Shown: positions 54,508 to 63,770, counted from the first letter of the stretch. The stretch is 64,000 nucleotides of DNA from an uncultured Chlorobiaceae bacterium (GCA_903994635.1 CAJEXQ010000003.1:108053-172052); one strand, 5' to 3'. Program-made: numbers and translations. The notes: a model not told the origin generated them from the letters alone.

Positions 54508-54538
54508 GAGGGATCTGTTTGCAGATAAGTATTAGCCA

Positions 54539-56260
54539 TCAGCCCTGAGGTGGCTTTTGATTCGGAGGCTGCTGACCTGCCGGTGGGGACTGAAGCGCCT
54601 CCATGACCTCCTTGCAGGTACCAAAGCGCTGTACCTGACCATCAACAAGCACAAGCATGTGCTCTATTGCCCCCAAAATATTCAAACGATGCGTTATCAC
54701 TACCACCGTGGAGCCCTTTGCTCTCAACAACCTCACCGCATTAAGCAGCGCCGCATCACCGGCTTCATCAAGACTGGCGTTAGGCTCATCAAGCACCACA
54801 AACTTCGGCATATCATAGACTGCACGAGCAAGAGCCACCCGCTGCCGCTCCCCTCCCGACAAAAAAGAGCCATCATCGCCAATCTGCGTTTCATACCCCA
54901 TGGGAAGCTGCCCGATAAGTCCGTCAAGCCCCACCATCCGACACGCTTCACTCACCTTTTCAGGATCGTGCTCACCAAATCGGGCCACATTCTCGGCAAT
55001 GGTACCCTCAAAAAGCTCCACATTCTGCGGCAGATAACCAATATGCTGCCCCAGCTCCTCCTTGTCCCACTGATAGATGTCATTGCCGTCAAGCCGTACC
55101 TTGCCCTGCATTGCGGGCCATATTCCCACCAGCAATCTGGCGAGCGTTGTCTTTCCTGAAGCCGATGGCCCCACAATCGCCAGCGAACCACCCGGAGCGA
55201 CCCTGAAGCTTATCCCTTTGAGAATCTGCACCGGGCTTCGTGGAGCGCCAGCAATAACCCCCTCAACCGAAAGCATGCCAGTCGGAGCCGGCAGGGCCAT
55301 CCCCTTCACGGGTAGAGGCAGCTCCCGCAACATCCCCTCCAGTCGGTTATAGGATTCAAGAGCACCTTCAACCTGCCGCCAGCTCCCTATAATCTGCACA
55401 AGCGGTGCAAGTACCTTTCCACCAAGAATAGAGGCCACAATCATGCCTGAGCCATGTATCTCACCTTTCAGCGTCAGCCAGCAACCCATGCCAAGCAACA
55501 GAGAACTCAAAAGACTCTGCACCAATTTGGAGAGCGCCGAATTGGTGCCTGCATGATCAGAGGCCTCCGCCTGATTCATCAAAAACTCCTGCTGGCGCCC
55601 CATCCAGCGTTTCTGGATATGATCAAGCATTCCCATCGATTCAATAACCTGGGCATTGCGAATCACTCCGTCAGCATAACTCTGCGCCCCAATGGCACTC
55701 CGGTTGGCCACCAAAAGAGGCTCACGAATCCGGCGTTCATTAAAGACACCAATCCCGAACTGCACCAGTGCCCCTGCAACAGCAAACCATCCAAGGGCTG
55801 GCGCCATCAAAAAAAGCAACACCAGAACAAGCAAGGCAAGAGGCGTATCGACAACAGCAAGAAGAGCCTGGGAAGGCAGAAACTCCCGAATAATTTTAAG
55901 GTCGCGCAGCGCCTGGGCTCCTGCTGCCGGGATATTCTGAAGACGAGCGGTAAAGATTGCACTGAACACCTGGCCGCGCAGCTCCTTGTCGAGCTCCATG
56001 CCTGCATCATGCATCACCTGCCTGCGCACCCACTCCAGCGCCTCAAGCAGCAGATAGATGCCAACGACAAGGATAGTCAGCATCAAAAGCGTCTCATGAC
56101 TGCGGCTGTTAACGACGCGGTCATACACCTCCATCATGTAGGCGCTCGGGGCAAGCACCAGCACGTTAACGACAATGCTGAAGTAAAAGGTATGCTTTAG
56201 AAACGGAAAGAGCGACGCCAAAGCCTCGCGCAACGGGGATTTTACTTTAACTCCTTTCAC
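54539..56260 (-). CDS. Type I secretion ABC exporter (PrtD type), first of two
   Basis: A 573-residue exporter paralogous to the following one, with Walker A GPSASGKTTLARLL, signature LSGGERQRVALARAVYD and VVLDEPNASLD. It ends in a Pro/Gln-rich tail (PPAGQQPPNQKPP). Both copies have all catalytic motifs, so they may form a heterodimer or serve different substrates. First gene of the operon; about 300 bases separate it from the decarboxylase gene. Confidence 0.92.
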   Translation of the reverse strand: MKGVKVKSPLREALASLFPFLKHTFYFSIVVNVLVLAPSAYMMEVYDRVVNSRSHETLLMLTILVVGIYLLLEALEWVRRQVMHDAGMELDKELRGQVFSAIFTARLQNIPAAGAQALRDLKIIREFLPSQALLAVVDTPLALLVLVLLFLMAPALGWFAVAGALVQFGIGVFNERRIREPLLVANRSAIGAQSYADGVIRNAQVIESMGMLDHIQKRWMGRQQEFLMNQAEASDHAGTNSALSKLVQSLLSSLLLGMGCWLTLKGEIHGSGMIVASILGGKVLAPLVQIIGSWRQVEGALESYNRLEGMLRELPLPVKGMALPAPTGMLSVEGVIAGAPRSPVQILKGISFRVAPGGSLAIVGPSASGKTTLARLLVGIWPAMQGKVRLDGNDIYQWDKEELGQHIGYLPQNVELFEGTIAENVARFGEHDPEKVSEACRMVGLDGLIGQLPMGYETQIGDDGSFLSGGERQRVALARAVYDMPKFVVLDEPNASLDEAGDAALLNAVRLLRAKGSTVVVITHRLNILGAIEHMLVLVDGQVQRFGTCKEVMEALQSPPAGQQPPNQKPPQG

Positions 56261-56349
56261 AAACCGGCAAACTTATACATTATTTTACGATTGTATGATA
56301 AGCCAAAGATTTTCCGAATTTAACACTTAGAGAACACCATTCCAAACAG

Positions 56350-56395
56350 GCCGTTCACTTTATCCACCGAAAAAAAATGAACGGCACCGTAAAAT
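56350..56395. terminator. Hairpin between the decarboxylase and secretion operons
   Basis: GCCGTTCA (56350-56357) pairs with TGAACGGC (56388-56395) around a long loop with eight A's. Because the T/A-run lies inside rather than after the stem, this is a weak terminator candidate. Confidence 0.4.
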
Positions 56396-56602
56396 AACGC
56401 CTCTCCGAATCTCGATCAGAAAATAGCCCAAGCAAGCACACCCAAGAAGCGCTAATCCTGCGACATCATTGAATACCTGACCATCATTACCACTGCTCGC
56501 CGCATACGGATCAGCCCCTGTCGTGAAGTCGTAAGCCGTTGTACCAGCGTAGCCGTTCTCTGCAAGATCATGGATTGATTCGATCGAGTAAAAGATCATC
56601 AA
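56360..56602 (-). other. Possible small protein with C-terminal membrane segment and basic tail
   Basis: An 80-codon frame overlapping the 3' end of the decarboxylase gene by 35 bases. It reads YAGTTAYDFTTGADPYAA, then VAGLALLGCACLGYFLIEIRRG, i.e. a short hydrophobic helix followed by arginines, resembling a PEP-CTERM-type sorting end without the Pro-Glu-Pro. It may be the C-terminal remnant of a surface protein or chance. No ribosome site is clear. Confidence 0.35.
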
Positions 56603-57743
56603 CTAAATGATCGATCATGTGCATTCCCTCATGGCGCATGACAGTATCGTGAGCCAGCTTTCCGCCAAGGCGCTCATCCTCGGATGGTGCAAGACTCCAC
56701 TTTTTCATGACCCAGTCACCGGGGCGGTGAAAATAGACGGTATTTGAAATATCGTTCTTCCAGGCTGGATAGTCGATCTCGTCGAGCCGCTGTTTCAGGT
56801 ATTCCGCATTCTTCAAAATCAACTCAGCTTGGCGCCGGTACCCTTCAACTCCGGTCTTGTGGATTTGCCACCAGAATTTAAGTGGAGCCAGCGCTGAACG
56901 CGAGCAGGTGATGGTAGGAACCGAAGCGTTCAGATAAGAGACGCGAAAGGGGTTTTGCGTGGCGAGAACTTCGTTTGTCGTGAGAAAAAGGCCCAATGGC
57001 TCATCGAAACCAAAGAATTTGTGTCCACTCACCGCTATGGAATCATATTTCCGCACAGAGTGACTGACCAGATCGGCATATTCTGTAAAAGGCAGGTACC
57101 CGCCAAAGAGCGCGGCATCGACATGACGGTACACGGCGACAGGCCGTTTTTTTGCCAGCACCTCATCAATTGCATCCTGATTGTCGATGCCTCCCTTGAA
57201 GGTGGTGCCGACAGCAATAACAATCAAGGCCGGACGGCTTGGGTCGAGTGCCTGCTCGAACGCTTGCACCTCCATTTCACCCTTGATGTTAGCCGGTATC
57301 TGGCACATCTCCAGCCCCTGAAGGTCGCATAGCCTCATGACAGAGTAATGAGCCTCTTCCGAAACATACAGAATCGGCCTTATTTGGCTGCGAGCGCTCA
57401 GTACGTGGACACCGAAGTAAATGCCGTGATTATTACCATCGGTGCCGCCATTAGTGACGATGCCCCAGGCTTCTTCGGGTAAAAATCCGTACAGCGGCGA
57501 GAAGAAATCAATGACTTCGTTTTCGAATTTGTGGGTGTTGAGGGAAAAGAGGCTTGGCTTGCGCGGATCACCCACGTTGTTCATGGCCACATCTGCAAGG
57601 CCTGAAACGGCATACCAGTGATAGAAATCGGCCAGTTTGATGTTCTGGTTGCAAGGGAACCCGACAGCAGTCTTTTTCTCATGCACCATTTTCTCGGCGA
57701 ATGCGTTAAGACGATTGATATCAATGCTATGATTCGTTGTCAT
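56568..57743 (-). CDS. PLP-dependent histidine decarboxylase-like enzyme
   Basis: A 391-residue group II PLP decarboxylase. The opening MTTNHSIDINRLNAFAEKM and the blocks IVTNGGTDGNNHGIYFG, VHAALFGGYLPF (as YRHVDAALFGGY) and SGHKFFGFDEPLG (PLP lysine) are as in histidine/serine decarboxylases. The ATG at 57743 is chosen over one 66 bases upstream because of the conserved start. It makes histamine or a related amine if the His specificity holds. It is upstream of and codirectional with the secretion operon, but with a gap of ~300 bases. Confidence 0.85.
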   Translation of the reverse strand: MTTNHSIDINRLNAFAEKMVHEKKTAVGFPCNQNIKLADFYHWYAVSGLADVAMNNVGDPRKPSLFSLNTHKFENEVIDFFSPLYGFLPEEAWGIVTNGGTDGNNHGIYFGVHVLSARSQIRPILYVSEEAHYSVMRLCDLQGLEMCQIPANIKGEMEVQAFEQALDPSRPALIVIAVGTTFKGGIDNQDAIDEVLAKKRPVAVYRHVDAALFGGYLPFTEYADLVSHSVRKYDSIAVSGHKFFGFDEPLGLFLTTNEVLATQNPFRVSYLNASVPTITCSRSALAPLKFWWQIHKTGVEGYRRQAELILKNAEYLKQRLDEIDYPAWKNDISNTVYFHRPGDWVMKKWSLAPSEDERLGGKLAHDTVMRHEGMHMIDHLVDDLLLDRINP

Positions 57744-58133
57744 GATGCTTTCACTGCTTATCTCGTGGTTATAGATGTTGATAGTTACTAAACCGGCCAA
57801 CCAGATCAAAGCATGTGCGATTAAAAAAAGTTCTGTTTGTCAGCACAAGTTTTCATCCGTTCTGCCCTCAAAGCTAATGACAGGTCGGATGGGAGTATGA
57901 ACAAAAAGCCATACATCCATCTATTTTAGTTAGTGCCGGAAAAGAAACCCATGTTTTTTGAAAATTCGACAACTTCCCGTCGGATCAAAAATCGTTTATA
58001 ATGATCAACCAACGGCGTTTTTGTGCGAATTGGGACAAGCCATGGGCAAACTACTAAATTTTACTCCAAGAAGCTTCATAACGAACGGACCTCTCCCTGC
58101 GAATTGGTAAAAAACTCTTTTTTTTGAGAGAAC
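57744..58133. other. Intergenic region and IS remnant flank
   Basis: Nothing coding is recognisable apart from chance frames. The right-hand part from about 57950 (TTTTTTGAAAATTCGACAACTT and onward) may be the non-coding end of the transposon whose transposase remnant begins at 58134. Confidence 0.4.
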
Positions 58134-58640
58134 TCAGGCCACTTTTTTGTAAGGCCCTCGATGTCGCTTCGCATCCTGCTTGAACAAGAGCGCTCCTTAA
58201 CGATGAATGTTGCGGGCCAGCACCGCAAGGGCAACATAACGCTTGAATCCTTTGATGCCATGGTCGAGGCATATATTCAGACCGTGGACCTCAAGCGCAT
58301 TGATTGCTGATTCGACTGTCGAATGCTGCCGCCTCAATCTCCTGAATTCCGGCTCGGATTCATGAGATTGATCGATTTTTGAGAGCTTACCTTTTTTCGG
58401 CATAACAACTGTTTCAAGAAGCTCTTTCAGATCGCGCTGGTTATCAGTTGCTGTGAAAACTCTTGTCGTAACTGATTGATCGCAAGTTTGGAAAACGTTG
58501 CTTGGTCTCTTCGATGATGGATACGGCTATGTCGCTATCGGTAACTTTTTCCATGACCTGATGATGCAGGATGAAACGGTACTGATCTTCGATAATGCAG
58601 ACCCGTAATCCCGACTCAACCGTGACAGTGCAGGGAAAGA
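58134..58640 (-). pseudogene. Transposase 3' fragment (ISNCY-like), frameshifted
   Basis: Minus-strand coding remains can be followed in two frames: first RVCIIEDQYRFILHHQVMEK, ending SYDKSFHSN and a stop; then, in another frame, DNQRDLKELLETVVMPKKGKLSK, RLRRQHSTVESAINALEVHG and KGFKRYVALAVLARNIHR. A TAA interrupts before GALLFKQDAKRHRG, the usual end. The 5' half is missing where it meets the hsdR fragment. Two lesions plus truncation make it long dead. Confidence 0.75.
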
Positions 58641-58650
58641 GGAGCCCTTT

Positions 58651-59532
58651 GTGCTCGACTTTGTCAATGAAGCGGAGGATATCTACAAGGCCTTCAAGCC
58701 CTATTACAATGTAACGACGCTCGAAGAGCCATCCGACCCCAACCATCTTGAAAAACTCAAGCATGAGTTGAATGCCTTGCAGGTCTATTTATGGTCAGAA
58801 GTGGCTGGATTCTGTCAGGTGTTTTACCTGCCTCACCACAGGCAGAACCCCTCTGACCACGCTCGCATGGAGAAAATGGTGCAACCGGCAGTGGACCGAT
58901 TCAAGGCTCTTGATGAGGAAAAGAGAAAGGCTTTCTATGAAAAAATAACCGCTTATACGCAGTTCTATGCTTTCATCAGCCAGATTATCCCCTATTCCGA
59001 CCAGGAGCTGGAGATGCTCTACAGCTTCAGCCGATATCTGATACCGCATCTTGACCCTGGCGACACCGGCGCAAATCCTGATCCTGAAAAAGAGGTTACG
59101 CTCCAGTATTACCGGATAGAAAAAGTGATGTCGGGCGCGATTATGCTTGAGAGTGACGAGCAATACGGCGTGAAATCGCCAACCGCTGTCGGAACCGGCA
59201 AGGCAAAAGATGAGGAGAAGCCTCTCTCCGAGATTATTCAGGCGCTGAACGAACGATTCGGCACCGATTTCACCGACGAAGACCGACTCTTCTTCGATCA
59301 GATCATGGAAAAAGCCGCCAAGGATGAGCGGGTCATACAAACAGCCATGGCCAATCCGCTCGACAAGTTTGAACTTGGCATCAAAACCATTATTGAGTCA
59401 CTGATGATGCAGAGAATGGCCGAAAACGACGGCATCGTCACCCGATATATGGACGATTCGAGCTTCCAGAAAACGATATACCCGATACTGGCAAAGGAGA
59501 TCTACAGGAGTATTCTGGAGAAGCAGGAGTGA
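58651..59532 (+). pseudogene. hsdR: Type I restriction enzyme HsdR, C-terminal fragment
   Basis: An open frame of 293 codons (in frame from about 58633) encoding the C-terminal helical region of a type I restriction subunit R: LDFVNEAEDIYKAFKPYYNVTTLEEPSDP, then RQNPSDHARMEKMVQPAVDRF, IIPYSDQELEMLYSFSRYL and LQYYRIEKVMSG. The endonuclease and helicase domains are missing; the 5' end is fused to a transposase remnant. The GTG start is only the first possible initiator inside the fragment. Confidence 0.85.
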
Positions 59533-59588
59533 GAATGGGGGCAACTCTCCGGGATTTCCGGATAGTTCAGGCACAACCTATCGCCTTG

Positions 59589-59858
59589 CACCTCTCATCG
59601 AAAAGCCGAGTTGTTTCCAGATAATAATCAAATATTGTATTATCTTCTTTAAACGCTTACGCTGTTATCAACTCTGTTGCGACCATGAACACACAACTTT
59701 TACAACAAGCAAGTATGCTCGGCATTAACGAGCAGATCGAACTCGTTGAGGCAATCTGGAATTTCATGCCATGCTGCCCGCACCATTCGGTGGAACATTT
59801 ACGGGATATTTGCAAAAAAAAGGTTATGCTCTGGATGGTGGTGCCTTCGGCAGATTGA
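59589..59858 (+). pseudogene. Duplicated leader and 5' end of an addiction-module antitoxin gene
   Basis: The 174 bases at 59589-59762 repeat 62717-62887 with few differences, including about 95 bases of leader and the first 26 codons from the ATG at 59685 (MNTQLLQQASML). After IWN the sequence diverges into unrelated codons and stops at 59858, so this copy is broken. It lies just upstream of hicA. Confidence 0.85.
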
Positions 59859-59893
59859 ACAGAGATTGATTTATCGGAAATCCGTATACTACG

Positions 59894-60154
59894 ATGGGTA
59901 AGTACTCCAAACTCAAGGAAAGAATCCTGTCAGGTACGGCGGACAACAATATTGAGTTTCGGGAACTCTGTCGGTTCCTCATTCGCCTCGGATTTGAAGA
60001 GCGTGTGAGGGGAGATCATCATATATTCGTAAAGGATAACATTTCAGAAATTATCAACTTGCAGCCAAACGGGAGTAAAGCCAAGCCTTATCAGGTTAAG
60101 CAGGTCAGATCAATTTTAGTAAAATATATACTCGGAGATGCCGATATCGATTAA
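59894..60154 (+). CDS. hicA: HicA-family mRNA interferase toxin
   Basis: An 86-residue toxin, slightly longer than typical HicA. The double-stranded-RNA-binding-like core includes RFLIRLGFEERVRGDHHIFVKD, with the catalytic His in GDHHIF, and ends PYQVKQVRSILVKYIL. HicA cleaves mRNA when free of HicB. The gene overlaps hicB by 17 bases. Confidence 0.9.
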   Translation: MGKYSKLKERILSGTADNNIEFRELCRFLIRLGFEERVRGDHHIFVKDNISEIINLQPNGSKAKPYQVKQVRSILVKYILGDADID

Positions 60155-60356
60155 ATACGAATTGATTATCTACTGGAGCAAAGAAGACGATGCTTTTATT
60201 GTGGATGTCCCGGAACTTCCCGGGTGTATGGCTGATGGAGCGACTTATGAAGAGGCCGTAACGAATGCTCAAAGAGTTATTGAAGAGTGGGTCGAAACTG
60301 CTCATTCACTCGGCAGGCCAGTGCCGGAACCAAAGGGGCGGTTGATGTATGCTTGA
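60138..60356 (+). CDS. hicB: HicB-family antitoxin
   Basis: A 72-residue antitoxin with the HicB partial RNase H-like fold: YELIIYWSKEDDAFIVDVPELPGCMADGATYEEAVTNAQRVIEEW. The C-terminal DNA-binding helix of longer HicB proteins is absent, so autoregulation may be weak or may need another regulator. It begins inside the end of hicA. Confidence 0.92.
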   Translation: MPISIKYELIIYWSKEDDAFIVDVPELPGCMADGATYEEAVTNAQRVIEEWVETAHSLGRPVPEPKGRLMYA

Positions 60357-60373
60357 TCATGGGAACAGAACAC

Positions 60374-61588
60374 TCAGTAAAGAAACCCGAAGAGCCACAG
60401 CGGGATTTTGTTCTGAAATCCTGTCTCGATATCGTCAGCGACAACAAAGCTCTTCTCGACCCCGCTGATTTGGTTGAACCCCTTCCCTTTTCCTCCGACT
60501 TCAAAGGTGTACTCTGACTTGACAATAAAATCCCCTTTGGCTGAAAGCTCAACGCTGTTTTCAACAAGACCGGGATGGAGGGCGCTGGCGTTGCGCAGTT
60601 GATTGACGAAGAAGAGTTCCCGCAAGGTGCCTGTATTGACATGTTCGGAAATGGCGTACATCAGGTTGCTGTTTTCAAGGTAAATCTTGTCGGGCCTCGT
60701 GAGCACCTCATAGCCTCTGCCCTGACTGCGCACCAAATTCAGCAACCTTGCATCCTGCAAATTCTCCAGATATTCGTAGAGACGTGGCCGGGAAATATCG
60801 GTTGCCTCTGCCAGTTTTGAGATGTTCGGGCTAAACGGAACGCTTGTGGCCAGCAGGTAGAGCAGCTTTTTGAGTTTTGAAATCTGCCGCACTTCGATGC
60901 GATTGACCATAGGAAGATCAACTTCAAGAATATGGTTGATAACCTCCCGGAGTCGAAAGAGATAGGTGCCCGGGCTCTCAAGAAAGAAGGGATAGTATCC
61001 GATCTGCTGATAATCGCGAAAGAGTTTGCGAACGGTTATCTCGCCGCACAAGGCTTCGGCCATCTGTCGATGATCCGCAAGAATATCTTCGAGCGCATAC
61101 AGAGAGTACTCTTTGTTTTTGTTGAAGTTCACATACTCACGAAAAGAGAGACCGTGCAGGTTGAAAATGATGGCACGCCTGCTTAAATCAGCCTTTTGTC
61201 TGGAGATTTGCAACAGGCTGGAACCTGAAAAAACAACATGGAGCTTCGGAAAGGAGTCGTAGATCGCCTTGATGTCGATCGCCCAGTCAGGATATTTGTG
61301 AATCTCATCGACAAGAAGAAGTTCACCGCCAAACTGATAAAACTCCCGCGCAAACTCGAAAAGGTTATGCGCCTGAAAATAGGGGCTGTCGACCGAAATA
61401 TAGAGCGCCCGGTCAGAATCGCCATACCGCTCCCTGACATGCTGCAACATCAACGTTGTCTTGCCCGTACCCCGCGCCCCAAGAATCCCGATACAGCGCT
61501 CATTCCAGTCAATACGGCTGTAGAGGTATCGCTTCACCGTGCTCACCGATGCAATCAGCCGATGCTGTTCGTTGAAAAAGTTTTCCAT
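60374..61588 (-). CDS. AAA ATPase with DUF4143 C-terminal domain
   Basis: A 404-residue ATPase. Walker A is GARGTGKT (residues 37-44), Walker B LLLVDEIH (about 90-97), and the sensor region FSGSSLLQI. The middle forms a winged-helix-like region (NISKLAEATDISRPRLYEYLENLQDARLL). The end is the DUF4143 nuclease-like domain (ENSVELSAKGDFIVKSEYTFEVGGKGK). Such ATPases are common in accessory genomes and of unknown function. It faces HicAB tail-to-tail. Confidence 0.88.
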   Translation of the reverse strand: MENFFNEQHRLIASVSTVKRYLYSRIDWNERCIGILGARGTGKTTLMLQHVRERYGDSDRALYISVDSPYFQAHNLFEFAREFYQFGGELLLVDEIHKYPDWAIDIKAIYDSFPKLHVVFSGSSLLQISRQKADLSRRAIIFNLHGLSFREYVNFNKNKEYSLYALEDILADHRQMAEALCGEITVRKLFRDYQQIGYYPFFLESPGTYLFRLREVINHILEVDLPMVNRIEVRQISKLKKLLYLLATSVPFSPNISKLAEATDISRPRLYEYLENLQDARLLNLVRSQGRGYEVLTRPDKIYLENSNLMYAISEHVNTGTLRELFFVNQLRNASALHPGLVENSVELSAKGDFIVKSEYTFEVGGKGKGFNQISGVEKSFVVADDIETGFQNKIPLWLFGFLY

Positions 61589-61831
61589 TGAAAATTGTAG
61601 CTGATATTTGTAAAACAGATTTTACAAATATACAGAATAAATGGAAAAAGCGGCAACTACTGTTACAACGGCAAACATAGCAATCAGTGGCATGAATGAC
61701 TGTGTCCAAAGATTTTCAGAATAAAACGGTACACATCACGAAACAGCATTAAATCATGGTATTGTGCAACATGTCACAATATTATTGGAGCAAACCTGTA
61801 CCGCCTTCAACGGGTCAAAGTGACGAATGTT

Positions 61832-62299
61832 TTAAAAAGCCCGCACGGCCCGAACACGAACATTGATCGATGCCTTACCGTCCTGGCCTTGGTTCCCATT
61901 GCTGAAGTTCTGGCCCCATGCATTACCGGCACTGGCCTTGGCCTCCGAAGAACTCCAGTAGTAACTGTAGCCATCTGGAAAGCCAGCAACAGCATTTTTG
62001 TGCATGTACAGTTGATTCAGTTCCCACCTGCTTGGCAAATACCAGTCAGAAAAGCCGCCATGAACAAAACGCTCACAAGCCTCTTTTGCTCCCTGCCACT
62101 CATATTCACCCGGCAAATCTCTCGTTGCTGCTATCAATCCGTGCTGACGAGACTCATCGACATAAAACACAATACCGCCTTGATACTGTTCACCAATAGA
62201 TACCGCAAAGGCAACGGTTGAAACCGGCACCATACTCAAACTGGTGAACAAGAGCATTATCCATAGCCGGGCAAAGCGTACTTTTGCAAGAAGTTTCAT
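61832..62299 (-). CDS. DUF1566 lectin-like secreted protein
   Basis: A 155-residue protein with a signal peptide (LWIMLLFTSLSMVPVSTVAFA) and one DUF1566 domain: YQGGIVFYVDESRQHGLIAA, GFSDWYLPSRWELNQLY, YYWSSSEAKASAGNAW and a final KASINVRVRAVRAF. The domain resembles C-type-lectin-like folds of phage and surface proteins. The second ATG (62299) is chosen because the signal peptide begins there. Monocistronic. Confidence 0.9.
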   Translation of the reverse strand: MKLLAKVRFARLWIMLLFTSLSMVPVSTVAFAVSIGEQYQGGIVFYVDESRQHGLIAATRDLPGEYEWQGAKEACERFVHGGFSDWYLPSRWELNQLYMHKNAVAGFPDGYSYYWSSSEAKASAGNAWGQNFSNGNQGQDGKASINVRVRAVRAF

Positions 62300-62499
62300 A
62301 ATGATTACTGTTTGGTTGCCATGATTTGAGAAAACACTTGCAACGTACAAAATTTACAGGGATGCTTACAGAGAGGCTGGCGATTGAAAAGACAAAAGTC
62401 CCCTTGAAGTTGACCCCTGTGCAAAATTGACACCAGTTGGAACTGTCAAGGATTGCTTTACAGTTGGTCGAGTCGACACAGAAAAACTGGAAAGCAAAC

Positions 62500-62679
62500 C
62501 TATGCGGCGACGGCCTTGTTGGTTGGTGTTCCATAAGTCAATTTTAATTCCAACCGAGCAGCTAACGCTTCTATTCTGGCATGGGTATCTGCAACATATT
62601 TTGCAAGATCGTGCTCAGCCTTGTCGTCCAAAATTTTTTGGGTTTTGACTTTTTCAATCAAAAGTTCATTATCATTCAT
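62500..62679 (-). CDS. Small unrecognised 59-residue protein
   Basis: The minus strand reads MNDNELLIEKVKTQKILDDK and continues as a helical, charged 59-residue protein with a GGAGAAAC ribosome site eight bases before the ATG. It lies divergent from the addiction-module pair. I know no family; composition (Lys/Asp/Leu, Ala-rich second half) suggests a short coiled coil. Confidence 0.5.
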   Translation of the reverse strand: MNDNELLIEKVKTQKILDDKAEHDLAKYVADTHARIEALAARLELKLTYGTPTNKAVAA

Positions 62680-62809
62680 CAGGTTTCTCCAATAATAATT
62701 CTAATGGAGCGCTTTACACCTCTCATCGAAAAGCCGAGTTGTTTCTGGATGATTAAATATTGTATTATCCTTTTTAAAAGCATACGCTGTTATCAACTCT
62801 GTTGCGACC

Positions 62810-63037
62810 ATGAACACACAACTTTTACAACAAGCAAGTATGCTCGACATTAACGAGCAGATCGAACTCGTTGAGGCAATCTGGAATGGCATAGTTAGTC
62901 GAGATGCTGCGCCATCGTTAACAGATGCCCAAATAACTGAACTCGACCGCCGCCTTGAAGATCATCTTGCAAATCCAGATGATGCTATTGGCTGGGATGA
63001 GGTAAAAGCTGCTGCTCTTGCCAAAATCAAGCAATGA
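62810..63037 (+). CDS. Addiction module component (antitoxin), TIGR02574-like
   Basis: A 75-residue acidic antitoxin (LLQQASMLDINEQIELVEAIW, later LTDAQITELDRRLEDHLANPDDAIGWDEVKAAALAKIKQ), a complete copy of the broken gene at 59685. Its leader is also duplicated there. The gene overlaps its toxin by four bases. Confidence 0.87.
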   Translation: MNTQLLQQASMLDINEQIELVEAIWNGIVSRDAAPSLTDAQITELDRRLEDHLANPDDAIGWDEVKAAALAKIKQ

Positions 63038-63315
63038 GCCTGCTTATCACCTTTAATCGTGCTGCCAGCGCGGAGCTCAGCGAAGCTACTGCATGGTATG
63101 AAAGCAAGCGCATTGGTTTGGGGAAAGAGTTCATTGCTGAAATTGAGCAGTTGTGTGACGCTGCATCTGAACACCCTCTCCAGTTTGCTGTTGTTCATAA
63201 GGACATTCGACGGGTTGTCGCTAAACGTTTTCCGTTCAGCGTTTCAAGCGCATTATTGTTTGATTTACCCTGCCGGGCAGAGAAACGAAGCTCAGGCTCT
63301 CTACCCAAAATCTGA
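63034..63315 (+). CDS. ParE/RelE-like toxin with aberrant C-terminus
   Basis: A 93-residue protein. Up to FPFSV (residue ~70) it follows the ParE pattern (FNRAASAELSEATAWYESKRIGLGKEFIAEI, then HPLQFAVVHKDIRRVVAKRFPFSV). The following ~24 residues (SSALLFDLPCRAEKRSS, then GSLPKI) do not resemble the usual final strand and no other frame restores it, so the last beta strand and catalytic end are probably lost. It may be an inactive toxin retained with its antitoxin. Confidence 0.7.
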   Translation: MSLLITFNRAASAELSEATAWYESKRIGLGKEFIAEIEQLCDAASEHPLQFAVVHKDIRRVVAKRFPFSVSSALLFDLPCRAEKRSSGSLPKI

Positions 63316-63539
63316 CTATTCTTGAAAAGTTGACAAGTAGTTTTTGTAACTCTCTACTAAAGGCTATGAAAACATTACCCTTGGGCGAAATACAAGCCCG
63401 GTTACTCCTTTTCTCAGTTTCACGCCATGCTGGCCGAGCTAAAATAAGAGGCATAGTTTCAGAAAAATTTATATCTAAGGGATGTTTTTTCGTCCCGGGA
63501 GGGATTTTTTTATCAATCACTTTACAGGAATAGCATTCG

Positions 63540-63770
63540 ATGCAAACCCATGATCGTATTACCATAGACCCCAATATTTGTCACGGGAAGCCCTGTATTC
63601 GCGGACTGCGTTATCCAGTTGAAAACGTGCTTGAATGGCTGGCTGGTGGAATGACCATTGATGATATTCTGGGTGACTATGAGGATCTTGAACGAGATGA
63701 TATTCTCGCTACGTTAGCTTATGCTGCTCGATTAGCGCATATCAAAAGCACCAAAGTTCTGGCAGCATGA
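63540..63770 (+). CDS. DUF433 antitoxin
   Basis: A 76-residue protein with the DUF433 pattern: RITIDPNICHGKPCIRGLRYPVENVLEWLAGGMTIDDILGDYEDLERDDILATLAYAARL, i.e. a winged helix-turn-helix of the VapB-like type. It pairs with DUF5615 toxins in many bacteria. The ATGA overlap with the next gene at 63767 is kept. Confidence 0.87.
   Translation: MQTHDRITIDPNICHGKPCIRGLRYPVENVLEWLAGGMTIDDILGDYEDLERDDILATLAYAARLAHIKSTKVLAA

Noticed and set aside
63330..63533. 67-codon ORF between the last two TA loci
   Set aside because: No ribosome site and no family signature. Composition is ambiguous.
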